Assembly (NCBI RefSeq): GCF_017355885.1
Contig: NZ_JAFEUU010000014.1
Location: forward strand, 1-64,000
Reading direction: 5' to 3'
From: Sabulicella rubraurantiaca
GTDB lineage: Bacteria; Pseudomonadota; Alphaproteobacteria; Acetobacterales; Acetobacteraceae
DNA: 64,000 nt
The notes below the pieces were generated by a model, which searched no databases, was not told where the DNA came from, and worked only from the letters and a program-made list of their open reading frames with translations. The position numbers were made by a program, and so were the translations under genes. Shown in pieces: positions 14,218 through 22,370 of the stretch. How positions within the stretch are numbered: position 1 is the stretch's first letter; each line of letters starts with the position of its first letter.

Positions 14218-15465
14218 TCAGTCTGCGATGGCCTGGTACACCAGGGCGTTGATCACCCGACGGTAGTATTGCCGCAGCAGGCCTGGCGTGGAGGCCATGA
14301 ACACCACCGCCAGTTCCTCGCGCGGATCCACCCACATGGCCGTGCCATAGGCGCCGTTCCAGCTGAACATCCCGGGATTGCCGAGCAGCGCGCTGCCGCC
14401 CTCGCGGCGCACCGCCACCGTGAGGCCGAAGCCCCAGTTCACCATGTTGCCTTCGGTGCCCGTCAGGTTGTTCTGGATGTCCGGGTGCATGTGGTCGCGC
14501 GTCATCTCGGCGACGCTGGCGCGGGACAGGACGCGGTTCCCGTCCAACGCGCCGCCATTCAGCAGCATCTGGGCGAAGCGTAGGTAGTCGCCCGCCGTCG
14601 AGATGGCGCAGCCGCCGCCGCATTCGAAGCGCGGCGCGGTAAGGCCCATCTCCACCTGCTGCGGCCGCTGCGTCGTCGGGTCCAGCGGCAGGGGCGTCGC
14701 GTAGCGCGCGCGCTGTGCCTCCGACACCAGGAAGCCGCTATCGACCATGCCGAGCGGACGAAAGATGCGCTGCTCCAGCACCTCGCCGAGCCGCTGCCCG
14801 GTGACCTTCTCCACCACCAGGCCCAGCACGTCGGTCGACAGGCTGTAGTCCCACACAGTGCCCGGATGGTCGCGCAACGGCAGCGCAGCGAGGCGCGCAA
14901 TGAAGCCGGCCGCGTCGAACTCGCGCGATGATGACGAGGACGAACCCGGATACTGGCGGTGCGGCGCGGTGTTACCCCTGGCGCCGTAGGTCAAGCCCGA
15001 GGTGTGGCGAGCCAAGTCGGTTAGCGTAATCGGCCGCGTGGCGGGTACGGTCGTGTCGGGGTTGCCGTCGACCGCAACGCGACGATTGCCGAGTTCAGGA
15101 ATGAAGCGAGTCACCGGATCGCCAATGGCAAGGCGCCCTTCCTCCAGCAGCGTCATGATCGCGACGCCGGTCAGGGGCTTGGTCATGGAGGCGATCGGGA
15201 AAATGGCGTCCCGGGGCATGGGCCGCGTACGAGCGCCGTCGAGGTGGCCGAAGGCCTCGAAATAGGCGAGCTGCCCGCGCCGCGCGATGGCGACCACCGC
15301 ACCCGGCAGCTGGCCGCGAGCAATATCGGCCTCAAGCGTGGTGCGGATGCGCTCCAGCCGTTCGGGCGCGAAGCCGAGGTTCTCTGGTGTGGCGCGCGGC
15401 AATGGGTCGGCCGCCAGGGCTGGGACGGCGAAAAGACCGAGAACGGCGGCGAGCAGCTTTCGCAT
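14218..15465 (-). CDS. Exported serine hydrolase of the class C beta-lactamase/esterase family
   Basis: About 415 residues with a signal peptide (RKLLAAVLGLFAVPALAADP). The active-site SxxK is in PIASMTKPLTG near residue 94 and a Tyr-Ser motif is in VWDYSLSTDVLG, as in EstB-type esterases and class C-like hydrolases. The C-terminal region has GFGLTVAVRREGGSALLG and GNPGMFSWNGAYGTAMWVDP, the family's usual third box. These proteins cleave esters or beta-lactams in the periplasm, and most members are esterases. An AGGAG lies 12 bases before the ATG at 15465. An in-frame TTG at 15468 would also fit. A poly-Ser run (PGSSSSSSREF) is an unusual insert. Confidence 0.85.
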   Translation of the reverse strand: MRKLLAAVLGLFAVPALAADPLPRATPENLGFAPERLERIRTTLEADIARGQLPGAVVAIARRGQLAYFEAFGHLDGARTRPMPRDAIFPIASMTKPLTGVAIMTLLEEGRLAIGDPVTRFIPELGNRRVAVDGNPDTTVPATRPITLTDLARHTSGLTYGARGNTAPHRQYPGSSSSSSREFDAAGFIARLAALPLRDHPGTVWDYSLSTDVLGLVVEKVTGQRLGEVLEQRIFRPLGMVDSGFLVSEAQRARYATPLPLDPTTQRPQQVEMGLTAPRFECGGGCAISTAGDYLRFAQMLLNGGALDGNRVLSRASVAEMTRDHMHPDIQNNLTGTEGNMVNWGFGLTVAVRREGGSALLGNPGMFSWNGAYGTAMWVDPREELAVVFMASTPGLLRQYYRRVINALVYQAIAD

Positions 15466-15468
15466 CAA

Positions 15469-15771
15469 ATGGCGTCTCCTCTCTGGCGGCTTGGGCCACC
15501 TCTTGCCCGGAGCCTAGGCACAGCGCCGTGCAGGGACAAGGAGACCATAGCATTATGAGCAGCGTTTCATGGATGACCGGGGTTGGGCGCTGCACTTCGC
15601 GACTAAGGCTCGCAAACGGCCTGCGCCAGCGCGCGCTGCCCCAGGCTCGTCGCCCTGCCCCGATGACGGCCCCAGTACAAGATAGGCCATCCGCCCTGCC
15701 GCCCACTGGCGCAGTCGTTCGCGGTGACTATTCCAACCGAGCTGCAACGAGCTCTTCGTAAAAGCACCCAA
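15469..15771. other. Intergenic stretch, nothing recognised
   Basis: About 300 bases between the beta-lactamase-like gene and the stop of the Bug receptor gene, both on the minus strand. I see no motif-bearing frame and no clear hairpin. The promoter of the 14218-15465 gene must lie here. Confidence 0.4.
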
Positions 15772-16776
15772 TCAATCAGGTCGTGCTCCCGAGAGCCGAA
15801 CCACCTCGGCCCAGCGCGCCATGTCCTCGCGCAGGAAGGCAGCAAACTCCGCCCGGCTCGCCGCCCACGGTTCCGCGCCACCTTGCCGGATCGCATCCGC
15901 GAAGCGAGGCTCGGCCAGCGCGGCCACGGTTGTGGCATTCATTGCGTCCAGAACCGCGGCGGGCGTGCGGGAAGGAGCCACGACTCCAAACCAGGCGCGA
16001 ACGCTGAAGCTCTCCGCGACCGTCTCCGCGACGGTTGGCACGTCCGGAACCGTTGGCCAACGCTCGGGCGTCGTGACCGCCAGAAGGCGCAACTGGCCAT
16101 CGCGGACATGCGGCATATAGAGAGGGAGGTTATCCACGACGATCTGGACCTGGCCACCCAGGAAATCAGTGAGAAGAGGGCCGGTGCCACGGTATGGCAC
16201 GTGCACGAACTCCGTCCCGGTGCGCAGCTTGAAATACTCCTGGGCTAAGTGGCCAGACGTGCCACTCCCGGGTGAGCCGCAGTTCCAGCGCTGCGGCTGC
16301 GCCTTCAACAGCCGGACGAGATCGCCAATGGTCGATGCCGGTACGCTGGGGTGAACGAGGACGCCATTTGCCACCACTGCGATGAGCGACACGGGCGCGA
16401 AATCGCGAAGGACGTCGTAGCCGATCTGGCCGGCTCGCAGCGCGGCACCAGCCGACATCGAGATGGACGTGGCGAGGAAGGTATGCCCGTCATCTGCGCG
16501 CGCCACGAGCTCGTTCGCCAAGGTGCCGCCGCCACCTGGGCGATTCTCGACCATGAAGGGCTGGCCGAAGGCCTGCGTATAACGCTCTGCCACCAAGCGC
16601 GCATAAACGTCGACCAGCCCGCCTGCGGCAAAGCCGGCAATGAGACGCACCGGGCGACTGGGCCAGCCAGCAACGCCCACTGCTGGCGGACGCGGCTGCG
16701 CAGAAGCATGCGGCGAGACGCCACCGAGTAAGGTTGCCGCGGTGAAGAGGGGAAGGTGCCGGCGGGAGACGGGCAT
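15772..16776 (-). CDS. Bug/TctC-type tripartite tricarboxylate transporter receptor (copy 1)
   Basis: A 334-residue periplasmic solute receptor. The N-terminal leader carries SRRHLPLFTAATLLGG. The family signatures follow: SRPVRLIAGFAAGGLVDVYA, VENRPGGGGTLANE, the hinge motif HVPYRGTGPLLTDFLGGQ, and VRDGQLRLLAVTTPERWPTV. Bug proteins bind small carboxylates or related organic acids and pass them to TctAB permeases, but many are orphans. No TctA/TctB is visible here. The ATG at 16776 has AGAAGG 8 bases upstream. It stands alone, and the ligand is unknown. Confidence 0.9.
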   Translation of the reverse strand: MPVSRRHLPLFTAATLLGGVSPHASAQPRPPAVGVAGWPSRPVRLIAGFAAGGLVDVYARLVAERYTQAFGQPFMVENRPGGGGTLANELVARADDGHTFLATSISMSAGAALRAGQIGYDVLRDFAPVSLIAVVANGVLVHPSVPASTIGDLVRLLKAQPQRWNCGSPGSGTSGHLAQEYFKLRTGTEFVHVPYRGTGPLLTDFLGGQVQIVVDNLPLYMPHVRDGQLRLLAVTTPERWPTVPDVPTVAETVAESFSVRAWFGVVAPSRTPAAVLDAMNATTVAALAEPRFADAIRQGGAEPWAASRAEFAAFLREDMARWAEVVRLSGARPD

Positions 16777-17033
16777 GGATCGGCCTTCTGCTAGAGGAGG
16801 CCACGGTGACGTTGCGCCCTGGCGAGCGCAACTGGATTCACGTTCCTGAACCGCCGGTTGCTGAGCGGCAGTATCGTCAGTGATGCCATCCACTTTGTGG
16901 CGGAGAAGGGTCATTCACCGTCTGGGGCACACCACCGCTTGGCGGTGCACGGTCGGTGCCCGCCACCTAGAATCTTCGCAGGTGGCCATCCTGTCATGAT
17001 GAACCTCCGGCTCCGAGCAGACGCGGTCAGACG

Positions 17034-17666
17034 TCATTTATCGCCTTGTCCTGATCGGTATTCGTCGCCATCGGTGGGCCGCAATGCCTCGAACAGATCC
17101 GTGACGGCGGCGTAGTCACGATAGCCGCAACGCGCCAGAGGCTGGGCGGCGAGCGTATCGAACCGACCATCGCGGAGATATGCATCGTCAATATGCACGC
17201 CCACGACTTGGCCGATGATGATCCAGCCCGACAGCATATTACCCTCCAGATCACGCAGCTGCATCGAGCTTACGACTTTGCATTCCAGCGACGCCGGCGA
17301 CGCGGCAACGCGTGGCGCCGCGACGATCCGGGATGGCGCCGCCTCGAGCCCGGCCGCTTCGAACTCGCTTGCTCCAGCCGGCAATGTATCGGAGGAGACG
17401 TTCATCGCGTTGAAGAGCTGGCGACTGCAAAGGTTGAAGACGAACTCGCCGGTCGCCAGCGCGTTCCCGGCGCTGTCTTTCATGGTTTCGCTTGTGAAGG
17501 CGAGCATGGGTGGACGCGAATGTACGGCGTTGAAGAAGCTGTACGGCGCCAAATTCGCGCGTCCCTCGCGATCGAGCGTTGAGATCCATCCAATCGGCCG
17601 TGGAGCTACGATGGCCTTGAAAGGGTCGTGGGGGAGACCGTGCCCGAGACGGGGTTCATAGAACAT
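17034..17666 (-). CDS. Flavin reductase-like FMN-binding protein
   Basis: A 210-residue protein of the flavin reductase-like split-barrel family. The N-terminal signature is PRPIGWISTLDREGRANLAP, followed by YSFFNAVHSRPPMLAFTS, which contacts FMN. A central SLECKVVSSMQLRD strand and GWIIIGQVVGVHIDD complete the barrel. The C-terminal piece GYRDYAAVTDLFEALRP is the usual helical end. Members use FMN and NAD(P)H, sometimes feeding reduced flavin to oxygenases. The ATG at 17666 has AAGGA 7 bases upstream. It is divergent from the GNAT gene at 17880. Confidence 0.85.
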   Translation of the reverse strand: MFYEPRLGHGLPHDPFKAIVAPRPIGWISTLDREGRANLAPYSFFNAVHSRPPMLAFTSETMKDSAGNALATGEFVFNLCSRQLFNAMNVSSDTLPAGASEFEAAGLEAAPSRIVAAPRVAASPASLECKVVSSMQLRDLEGNMLSGWIIIGQVVGVHIDDAYLRDGRFDTLAAQPLARCGYRDYAAVTDLFEALRPTDGDEYRSGQGDK

Positions 17667-17879
17667 GCGGCGTTCCTTGCTGATGATCTTGAAAGCCTGG
17701 ATGATGGGGACCTTACAGTGTCACGAATCCCCTCCGGAGGAAGTGGGGCGGACGAGGGAGGTGGCGCAGTCGCGCAGAGAACGGTAGCACCGCTGCACGG
17801 CTCGGCAGTGGTTTGCGGCAGCCCTTCTCGGATAGCGTCGCGAGTCGATACGGTGGGACGAGGGGGTGAGGAGACGACC

Positions 17880-18380
17880 ATGGCCCTCTTCGAGATTCGC
17901 GGCATTTTACCGCAGGATGTGAGCCGCTACCGGAAGCTGCGCCTTGACGGCCTTCGCGCGCACCCGGAAGCGTTCGGCGCTTCCTGGGAAGAGGAGGCAG
18001 CTCAACCCTTGGCTTGGTTCGCGGAGAGTCTGGAGCGCAACATCATCTTTGGCGGGGTCTCGGCTGAGACGTCAGAGCTAATCGGTATCGTGGGATTCCA
18101 CGTCCCGGATAGCGCCAAGCAGAGGCACAAGGGCGTCCTCTGGGGCATGTACGTTGAGCCGAGGGCAAGGGGGACAGGGCTTGGGGCGGCCCTGGTGACA
18201 CGGGTGCTCCAGCAGGCACTGGGTACGGTCGAGCAAGTGCGGCTCACGGTCGTTGTGACGAACAAGGTCGCGATCCGCCTCTATGAGCGCGCCGGCTTCG
18301 AGAAGTATGGCCTGGAACGGCGGGCCCTGAAGATCGGCGAAGAGTACCACGACGAGGTGCTGATGGCTTGGCCTCCGTGA
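17880..18380 (+). CDS. GNAT-family N-acetyltransferase
   Basis: A 166-residue single-domain GNAT. MYVEPRARGTGLGAALV is the beta4-alpha3 acetyl-CoA binding segment (RxxGxG/A), and VTNKVAIRLYERAGFEKYGL is the conserved end of the fold. The substrate strand EVLMAWPP closes the protein. The start at 17880 follows GGGGTGAGG and matches the fold's first strand. The acceptor is unknown. It is divergently transcribed from the flavin reductase gene. Confidence 0.85.
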   Translation: MALFEIRGILPQDVSRYRKLRLDGLRAHPEAFGASWEEEAAQPLAWFAESLERNIIFGGVSAETSELIGIVGFHVPDSAKQRHKGVLWGMYVEPRARGTGLGAALVTRVLQQALGTVEQVRLTVVVTNKVAIRLYERAGFEKYGLERRALKIGEEYHDEVLMAWPP

Positions 18381-18691
18381 GGGGGCCGCTAGGTCCACAC
18401 TCGGCTCGAAGCGGACCAACAGCTTCAGCCATGAGCTCTTGGCCGCCACGGCGGACGGTCGGCAGGGAATCAAGCCTGACCGGTCGCAAGGCTTCCGAAG
18501 AAACCATCACGCGCCGCTTCCCGCAGCCATCTTGCCCGATAGCTGCTCCCATGATGTGCCCGTCTTCAGCATGCTCGGGACGCCGACCCGTTTCCTTGTG
18601 CCTCTCCCCTACGGCCGGCCACATACTTGATGTCCTCGACGGCGCCGCCTCATACTCCGCAGAACGTCCAAGAACCGCGGAGGCGCAAGCA
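18381..18691. other. Intergenic stretch, nothing recognised
   Basis: About 310 bases between two plus-strand genes. A long open frame runs through it in phase with the RidA gene but has no recognisable similarity. The promoter for the RidA/Bug pair probably lies here. Confidence 0.4.
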
Positions 18692-19090
18692 ATGCCCAAG
18701 ACCCAGATCACCTCGGAGAAGATTGGCAAGCCGAGTGGACACTTCTCACACGCGACGGTGGTCGAGGCACGTGGGCGGCTCGTCTTCATTTCAGGTATGC
18801 TTGCCAAAGGCCCGGACGGGAAGATCGTGGGCGTCGGCGACATCGAGCGGCAGACGGTCCAGGTCTGTGAGAACGTGAAATCCGCGGTCGAGGCAGCGGG
18901 CGGCACGCTGGACGACATCTGCCGAGTGGACGTGTTCGTCCGCAACATGGAGCATTTCGACGCCATCCATGCGGTACGCCGCAGGTACTTTACCAGCGCG
19001 CCGCCTGCGTCCACGATGGTCGAGACGCCGAAGATGACGACGCCCGAGGCGCTCATCGAGATGAGCGCGATCGCCGTCGTTCAAGACTGA
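18692..19090 (+). CDS. RidA-family protein lacking the catalytic arginine
   Basis: A 132-residue RidA/YjgF-family protein. GRLVFISGMLAKGPDGKIVG near residues 28-48 and VCENVKSAVEAAGGTLDDI are standard. At the position of the RidA active-site Arg (PARSCVE in canonical members) it has PASTMVE, so the arginine is replaced. Family members without it generally do not deaminate 2-aminoacrylate and may act on other ring or carbonyl intermediates in catabolic pathways. GGAGG lies 8-9 bases before the ATG at 18692. The next gene, a Bug receptor, begins 13 bases after the stop, so the pair forms an operon. Confidence 0.8.
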   Translation: MPKTQITSEKIGKPSGHFSHATVVEARGRLVFISGMLAKGPDGKIVGVGDIERQTVQVCENVKSAVEAAGGTLDDICRVDVFVRNMEHFDAIHAVRRRYFTSAPPASTMVETPKMTTPEALIEMSAIAVVQD

Positions 19091-19103
19091 GGGGCGCGGA
19101 AGA

Positions 19104-20066
19104 ATGGCGAGGCCATCGTTTCTTGCCAGTTTGGGCCTCCTGGCGTTAGTAGCGGCCAACGGGCCCGCCACGGCGCAGGCGCCCGCCTTCTCTCCGAGCC
19201 GGCCGCTTCAGATGCTTGTCACCTTTCCGCCGGGCGGTGCGACCGATTTGCTTGCACGTGCCGTCGCGCAGGCCATGGGGACCGAACTCGGGCAGCCTGT
19301 GACAGTGGTGAACCGCGACGGTGGCGCGGGATCGGTTGGCGCGACGGCGATCGCGCAGGCTCGGCCGGACGGGTACACGATCGGCTTCACCACTTCGACG
19401 TCAATTGGGCTTCAGCCGCACCTCAACCCGAACCTGTCTTACCGCCTCTCATCCTTCACGCCGGTGTGCCAGACCTTCGAGTTGATCTTCGCGCTCGCGG
19501 TTTCTCCGGACGCCCCGTATCGGACGGCGGCCGACCTTGCGGCCGACGCGCGGGCGCGCCCAGGCGCCCTGTCCTTTGGCGTGAACGGGACGGGCAGCGC
19601 GGCGCATCTTGCGATGGCAGAGTTCGTCCGCGCCGCCGCCGTGCAGATGCTGCACGTGCCCTATCGTGGCGACGCTCCGGTCGTGCCTGCCCTTCGCTCG
19701 GGCGACATTGTGGCGGGCTCCCTGACTGCGAGCCTCGCCGACGCGCAGGGTCTCCGCCTGCTTGGCATCTTCTCCAATGAGCCGCACCCGCATCTGCCTC
19801 AGGTGCCGACACTCCCTGCTCAGGGCTTCGCCGCCACGCAATCGGTGATCGGTGGCGTCGTGGCGCCTGCCGGCCTGGAGTCACATGTGCGGGCAGCGCT
19901 GGAGCGGGCCTGCGCCGCGGCACTGAGGTCGGAGGCCTATCGCACGGCGGCCGACCGGCTGCGCGAGCGGGTCGCGTTCCGCGATGGCCCGTCCTTCGGC
20001 GCCGCCATCGAGGCCGACGTGGCGTCGAAGCGCGCCCTGCTCGACGAACTTGGCATCAGGCCGTGA
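19104..20066 (+). CDS. Bug/TctC-type periplasmic receptor (copy 2)
   Basis: A 320-residue receptor with a cleavable signal peptide (LASLGLLALVAANGPATAQA). Signatures are [40 protein letters not shown], the HVPYRGDAPVVPALRSGDI hinge and LRLLGIFSNEPHPHLPQVPT. VVNRDGG replaces the usual VENRPGG, so the ligand pocket edge differs from the other copies. It is co-transcribed with the RidA-family gene, suggesting import of a compound whose breakdown makes a reactive intermediate. That link is inference. No permease subunits are nearby. Confidence 0.88.
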   Translation: MARPSFLASLGLLALVAANGPATAQAPAFSPSRPLQMLVTFPPGGATDLLARAVAQAMGTELGQPVTVVNRDGGAGSVGATAIAQARPDGYTIGFTTSTSIGLQPHLNPNLSYRLSSFTPVCQTFELIFALAVSPDAPYRTAADLAADARARPGALSFGVNGTGSAAHLAMAEFVRAAAVQMLHVPYRGDAPVVPALRSGDIVAGSLTASLADAQGLRLLGIFSNEPHPHLPQVPTLPAQGFAATQSVIGGVVAPAGLESHVRAALERACAAALRSEAYRTAADRLRERVAFRDGPSFGAAIEADVASKRALLDELGIRP

Positions 20067-20151
20067 GAGTCCTTGGCGCATATCAAGTGGGCGGGCCGTG
20101 ATCTGCTGCCTGCTTGCCCCCATAATCCAGGCGAGGCGTCCGCCGTCATTA

Positions 20152-20346
20152 CTATAGGCCCATAATGGGCCCGCCGCGTCGTGGAAGCCCTTGTGAGTCA
20201 TAGGTCACGAGAACTGGAATCAATCGATCCTTGCGCAGGATTCCTGCAACGAGGTCGGCGAAGGCTTCCGCTTCGGCGCCGCTCATCGTCAGCGCGTGGG
20301 TGAAGCCAATGCCGAGGTGGCTTCGCGGCGCTCTGAGAGGCGGCCC
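20152..20346 (-). pseudogene. Fragment of a degraded gene (unidentified)
   Basis: The minus frame from 20346 to the TAG at 20152-20154 is open and reads like protein (HLGIGFTHALTMSGAEAEAF, then ADLVAGILRKDRLIPVLVTY), with coding-like codon use. It lacks a start codon with a ribosome site, and a TAA bounds it upstream. The repeated helix/strand pattern looks like the end of an enzyme, but I cannot name the family. Listed as a probable remnant in the 314-base gap between the Bug and AlkB-like genes. Confidence 0.3.
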
Positions 20347-20380
20347 TTACCGTTCAAAGATTGCTGCGCCGCCTTGCGCG

Positions 20381-20983
20381 TCAGCCGATGGGCAGCATCC
20401 TTGCCTGCCCGGAGCGTACCCTCCTAAAGGTCACGGAATAGCGCAGGCTGCTCACGGCCGGGATGCTGTGCTCCCAATCCACTCGTGCCGGTCCTGACAG
20501 CAGATAGGCCGACCTCGGCTCCAGGGTGAGCGAGGCGCGCTGCCAGCCGTCGCTGCGCTTCCGCCTCAAGCGAAACAGGCAGGGAGATAGCAGGGAAACC
20601 CCTACCACCTCCGCAAAAACGGATTTGTCCCTGTGCCAGCCAATGGGCGCCCCGGGGCCGTACTCGGTCACCAGCACGTGTTCAAGGCCGGACTCATCCA
20701 GGTTGGCAAAGGCGGCAACGCTCTCGCGCAGCGGCAGCAGAAAGGTGGGAATGTCGTCGGCCCTTTGCAGCTCCTGCCGGATGAAATCGTACCTCCAGCC
20801 GAAGGAAACGGTCCGGCGCTTGCCCACATAGCCTCGAAACTCAAACTCCGTGAAAGCGAGCTTCGCCAGCTGCTCCTCCAGCGCGCGCTCGTCCTTGGGC
20901 GAGATCAGATCGGGCTGATACCGGAATCCCTCCGGCAAGGATTGGCTCGGCTCAAAAAGGCTGTGCTGAACTGGCTTCATCAT
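20381..20983 (-). CDS. AlkB-like 2-oxoglutarate/Fe(II) dioxygenase
   Basis: A 200-residue AlkB-family protein. The iron ligands are visible as His117 and Asp119 in GWHRDKS and His172 in WEHSIPAV. The 2-oxoglutarate-binding arginines follow as Arg181 and Arg187 in RYSVTFR. The N-terminal part (FRGYVGKRRTVSFGWRYDF) is the nucleotide-recognition lid seen in AlkB proteins of the ALKBH4/6/7-like compact type. These enzymes oxidatively demethylate alkylated bases or proteins. The start is the ATG pair at 20983. The ribosome site is weak, and a longer start at 21247 would add 88 residues without similarity. Confidence 0.85.
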   Translation of the reverse strand: MMKPVQHSLFEPSQSLPEGFRYQPDLISPKDERALEEQLAKLAFTEFEFRGYVGKRRTVSFGWRYDFIRQELQRADDIPTFLLPLRESVAAFANLDESGLEHVLVTEYGPGAPIGWHRDKSVFAEVVGVSLLSPCLFRLRRKRSDGWQRASLTLEPRSAYLLSGPARVDWEHSIPAVSSLRYSVTFRRVRSGQARMLPIG

Positions 20984-21366
20984 TGATGAAATCAGCGGCG
21001 CCCGCAGCGGTTGAGCCGGCGTAAGAATGTGGGAGTGAGGTGCGGCATGCCTGGCGAGTGCCGACGGACGCAGAGGTCGAAGGCCTGACCGATCCTGCCC
21101 CGACCCCAGCGCAGGCGCTCCCCGCTCATTCCGCGGGCTGGAGCTGGCGCGCCGGACCGTTTCGCGGATCAGCGTGCGCCAAGCGGCAAATTCTTTCTGG
21201 CCCATGATCGAGGAGTAGTGACGACCCTGCATCCGCGTACGTCGCATTTTGCGATAGGATACTTACGCTCTGTCTGGCCCACCGAATGGAAGGAGGCCAT
21301 CGGTGGTCCCGTGAAACTCCGGTGCGGGGCCGGTCCGCTCGAGCAGCCCCGAATCCTCTGCTTGGT

Positions 21367-22338
21367 TCAGTCTACCCGCGCACCGGATCGCCGGATGACC
21401 TCCGACCACTTGGTCATCTCGCTGCGCAGGAAGGTCCCAAACTCGGCCGGGCTGCCCCCGACCAGCGTGAGGCCCTGGTTTGAAAGCTGATCGCGCACGT
21501 CCTGCAGGGCCAGCACGGAAGCGACGTCGCGCTGAATGCGCGATGCGACCTCCGGCGCCATGCGCGGCGGGCCGACCAGGCCAAACCAAGCCGTCGCCTC
21601 GAAGCCCGGGATGCCAGCCTCCGCCACTGTCGGCACGTCGGGCAGCGCTGGCGAGCGCTGTGCGGTCGTGACCGCCAGGGCCCTCACGCGCCCCTCGCGC
21701 ACATGCGGGACGGCCACCGCCATCTGGTCGAACAGCATCTCGATCTGACCCGACATGACGTCGGTCAGGGCCGCGGCGTTGCCACGATAGGGCACATGGG
21801 CGATGTCTAGGTTGCCCGAACTCTTGAACAACTCGCAGGCAAGGTGCTGCGAGGTCCCATTCCCGCCAGAGCCGCAATTCAGCCGCCCTGGCCGCTCGCG
21901 GACCAGCGCCATCAGCTCCGTCACATTCCGTGCGGGTTGGTTGTTGCCCACCACCAGCATCAGAGGCAGCGACGCCATCAGGGTGATCGGCGTGAAATCG
22001 GCGATCGGGTCGAAGGGCAGGCTGCGGTGCAGGCTGGCGTTGGTGACGTGGGTGATAGGCACGATCATCAGCAGGTGACCGTCCGGCGGCGCGGCGGCAA
22101 CGGCCTGGGAGGCGACGATGCCACTGCCGCCAGGCCGGTTCTCCACCAGCACTGGCTGCCGCCAAAGCTCCGTCAGCTTCGGCGCCAGGATTCGTCCCAG
22201 CAAATCCACGGTGCCGCCGGGAGGGAAGCCGGCGACCAGGGTGACAGGACGAGACGGAAATGCCGGCTGCGCCGCGGCAGTGCCAGCCATGGCAAGCGCG
22301 GCTGGCAGGATGGCTGCGTGACGACGGGTGATGTTCAT
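21367..22338 (-). CDS. Bug/TctC-type periplasmic receptor (copy 3)
   Basis: A 323-residue receptor with a twin-residue leader (ITRRHAAILPAALAMAGTAAA). Signatures are RPVTLVAGFPPGGTVDLLGR, VENRPGGSGIVASQAV, HVPYRGNAAALTDVMSGQIE and VREGRVRALAVTTAQRSPAL. AGGAAG precedes the ATG at 22338. It lies 32 bases downstream of the FAD oxidoreductase gene and is the last gene of a GntR / oxidoreductase / Bug operon, so it probably imports the substrate that the oxidoreductase handles. No TctAB is nearby. Confidence 0.9.
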   Translation of the reverse strand: MNITRRHAAILPAALAMAGTAAAQPAFPSRPVTLVAGFPPGGTVDLLGRILAPKLTELWRQPVLVENRPGGSGIVASQAVAAAPPDGHLLMIVPITHVTNASLHRSLPFDPIADFTPITLMASLPLMLVVGNNQPARNVTELMALVRERPGRLNCGSGGNGTSQHLACELFKSSGNLDIAHVPYRGNAAALTDVMSGQIEMLFDQMAVAVPHVREGRVRALAVTTAQRSPALPDVPTVAEAGIPGFEATAWFGLVGPPRMAPEVASRIQRDVASVLALQDVRDQLSNQGLTLVGGSPAEFGTFLRSEMTKWSEVIRRSGARVD

Positions 22339-22370
22339 TGCTGCTTCCTCCCTTTCTCGTTGTCGGTCCG

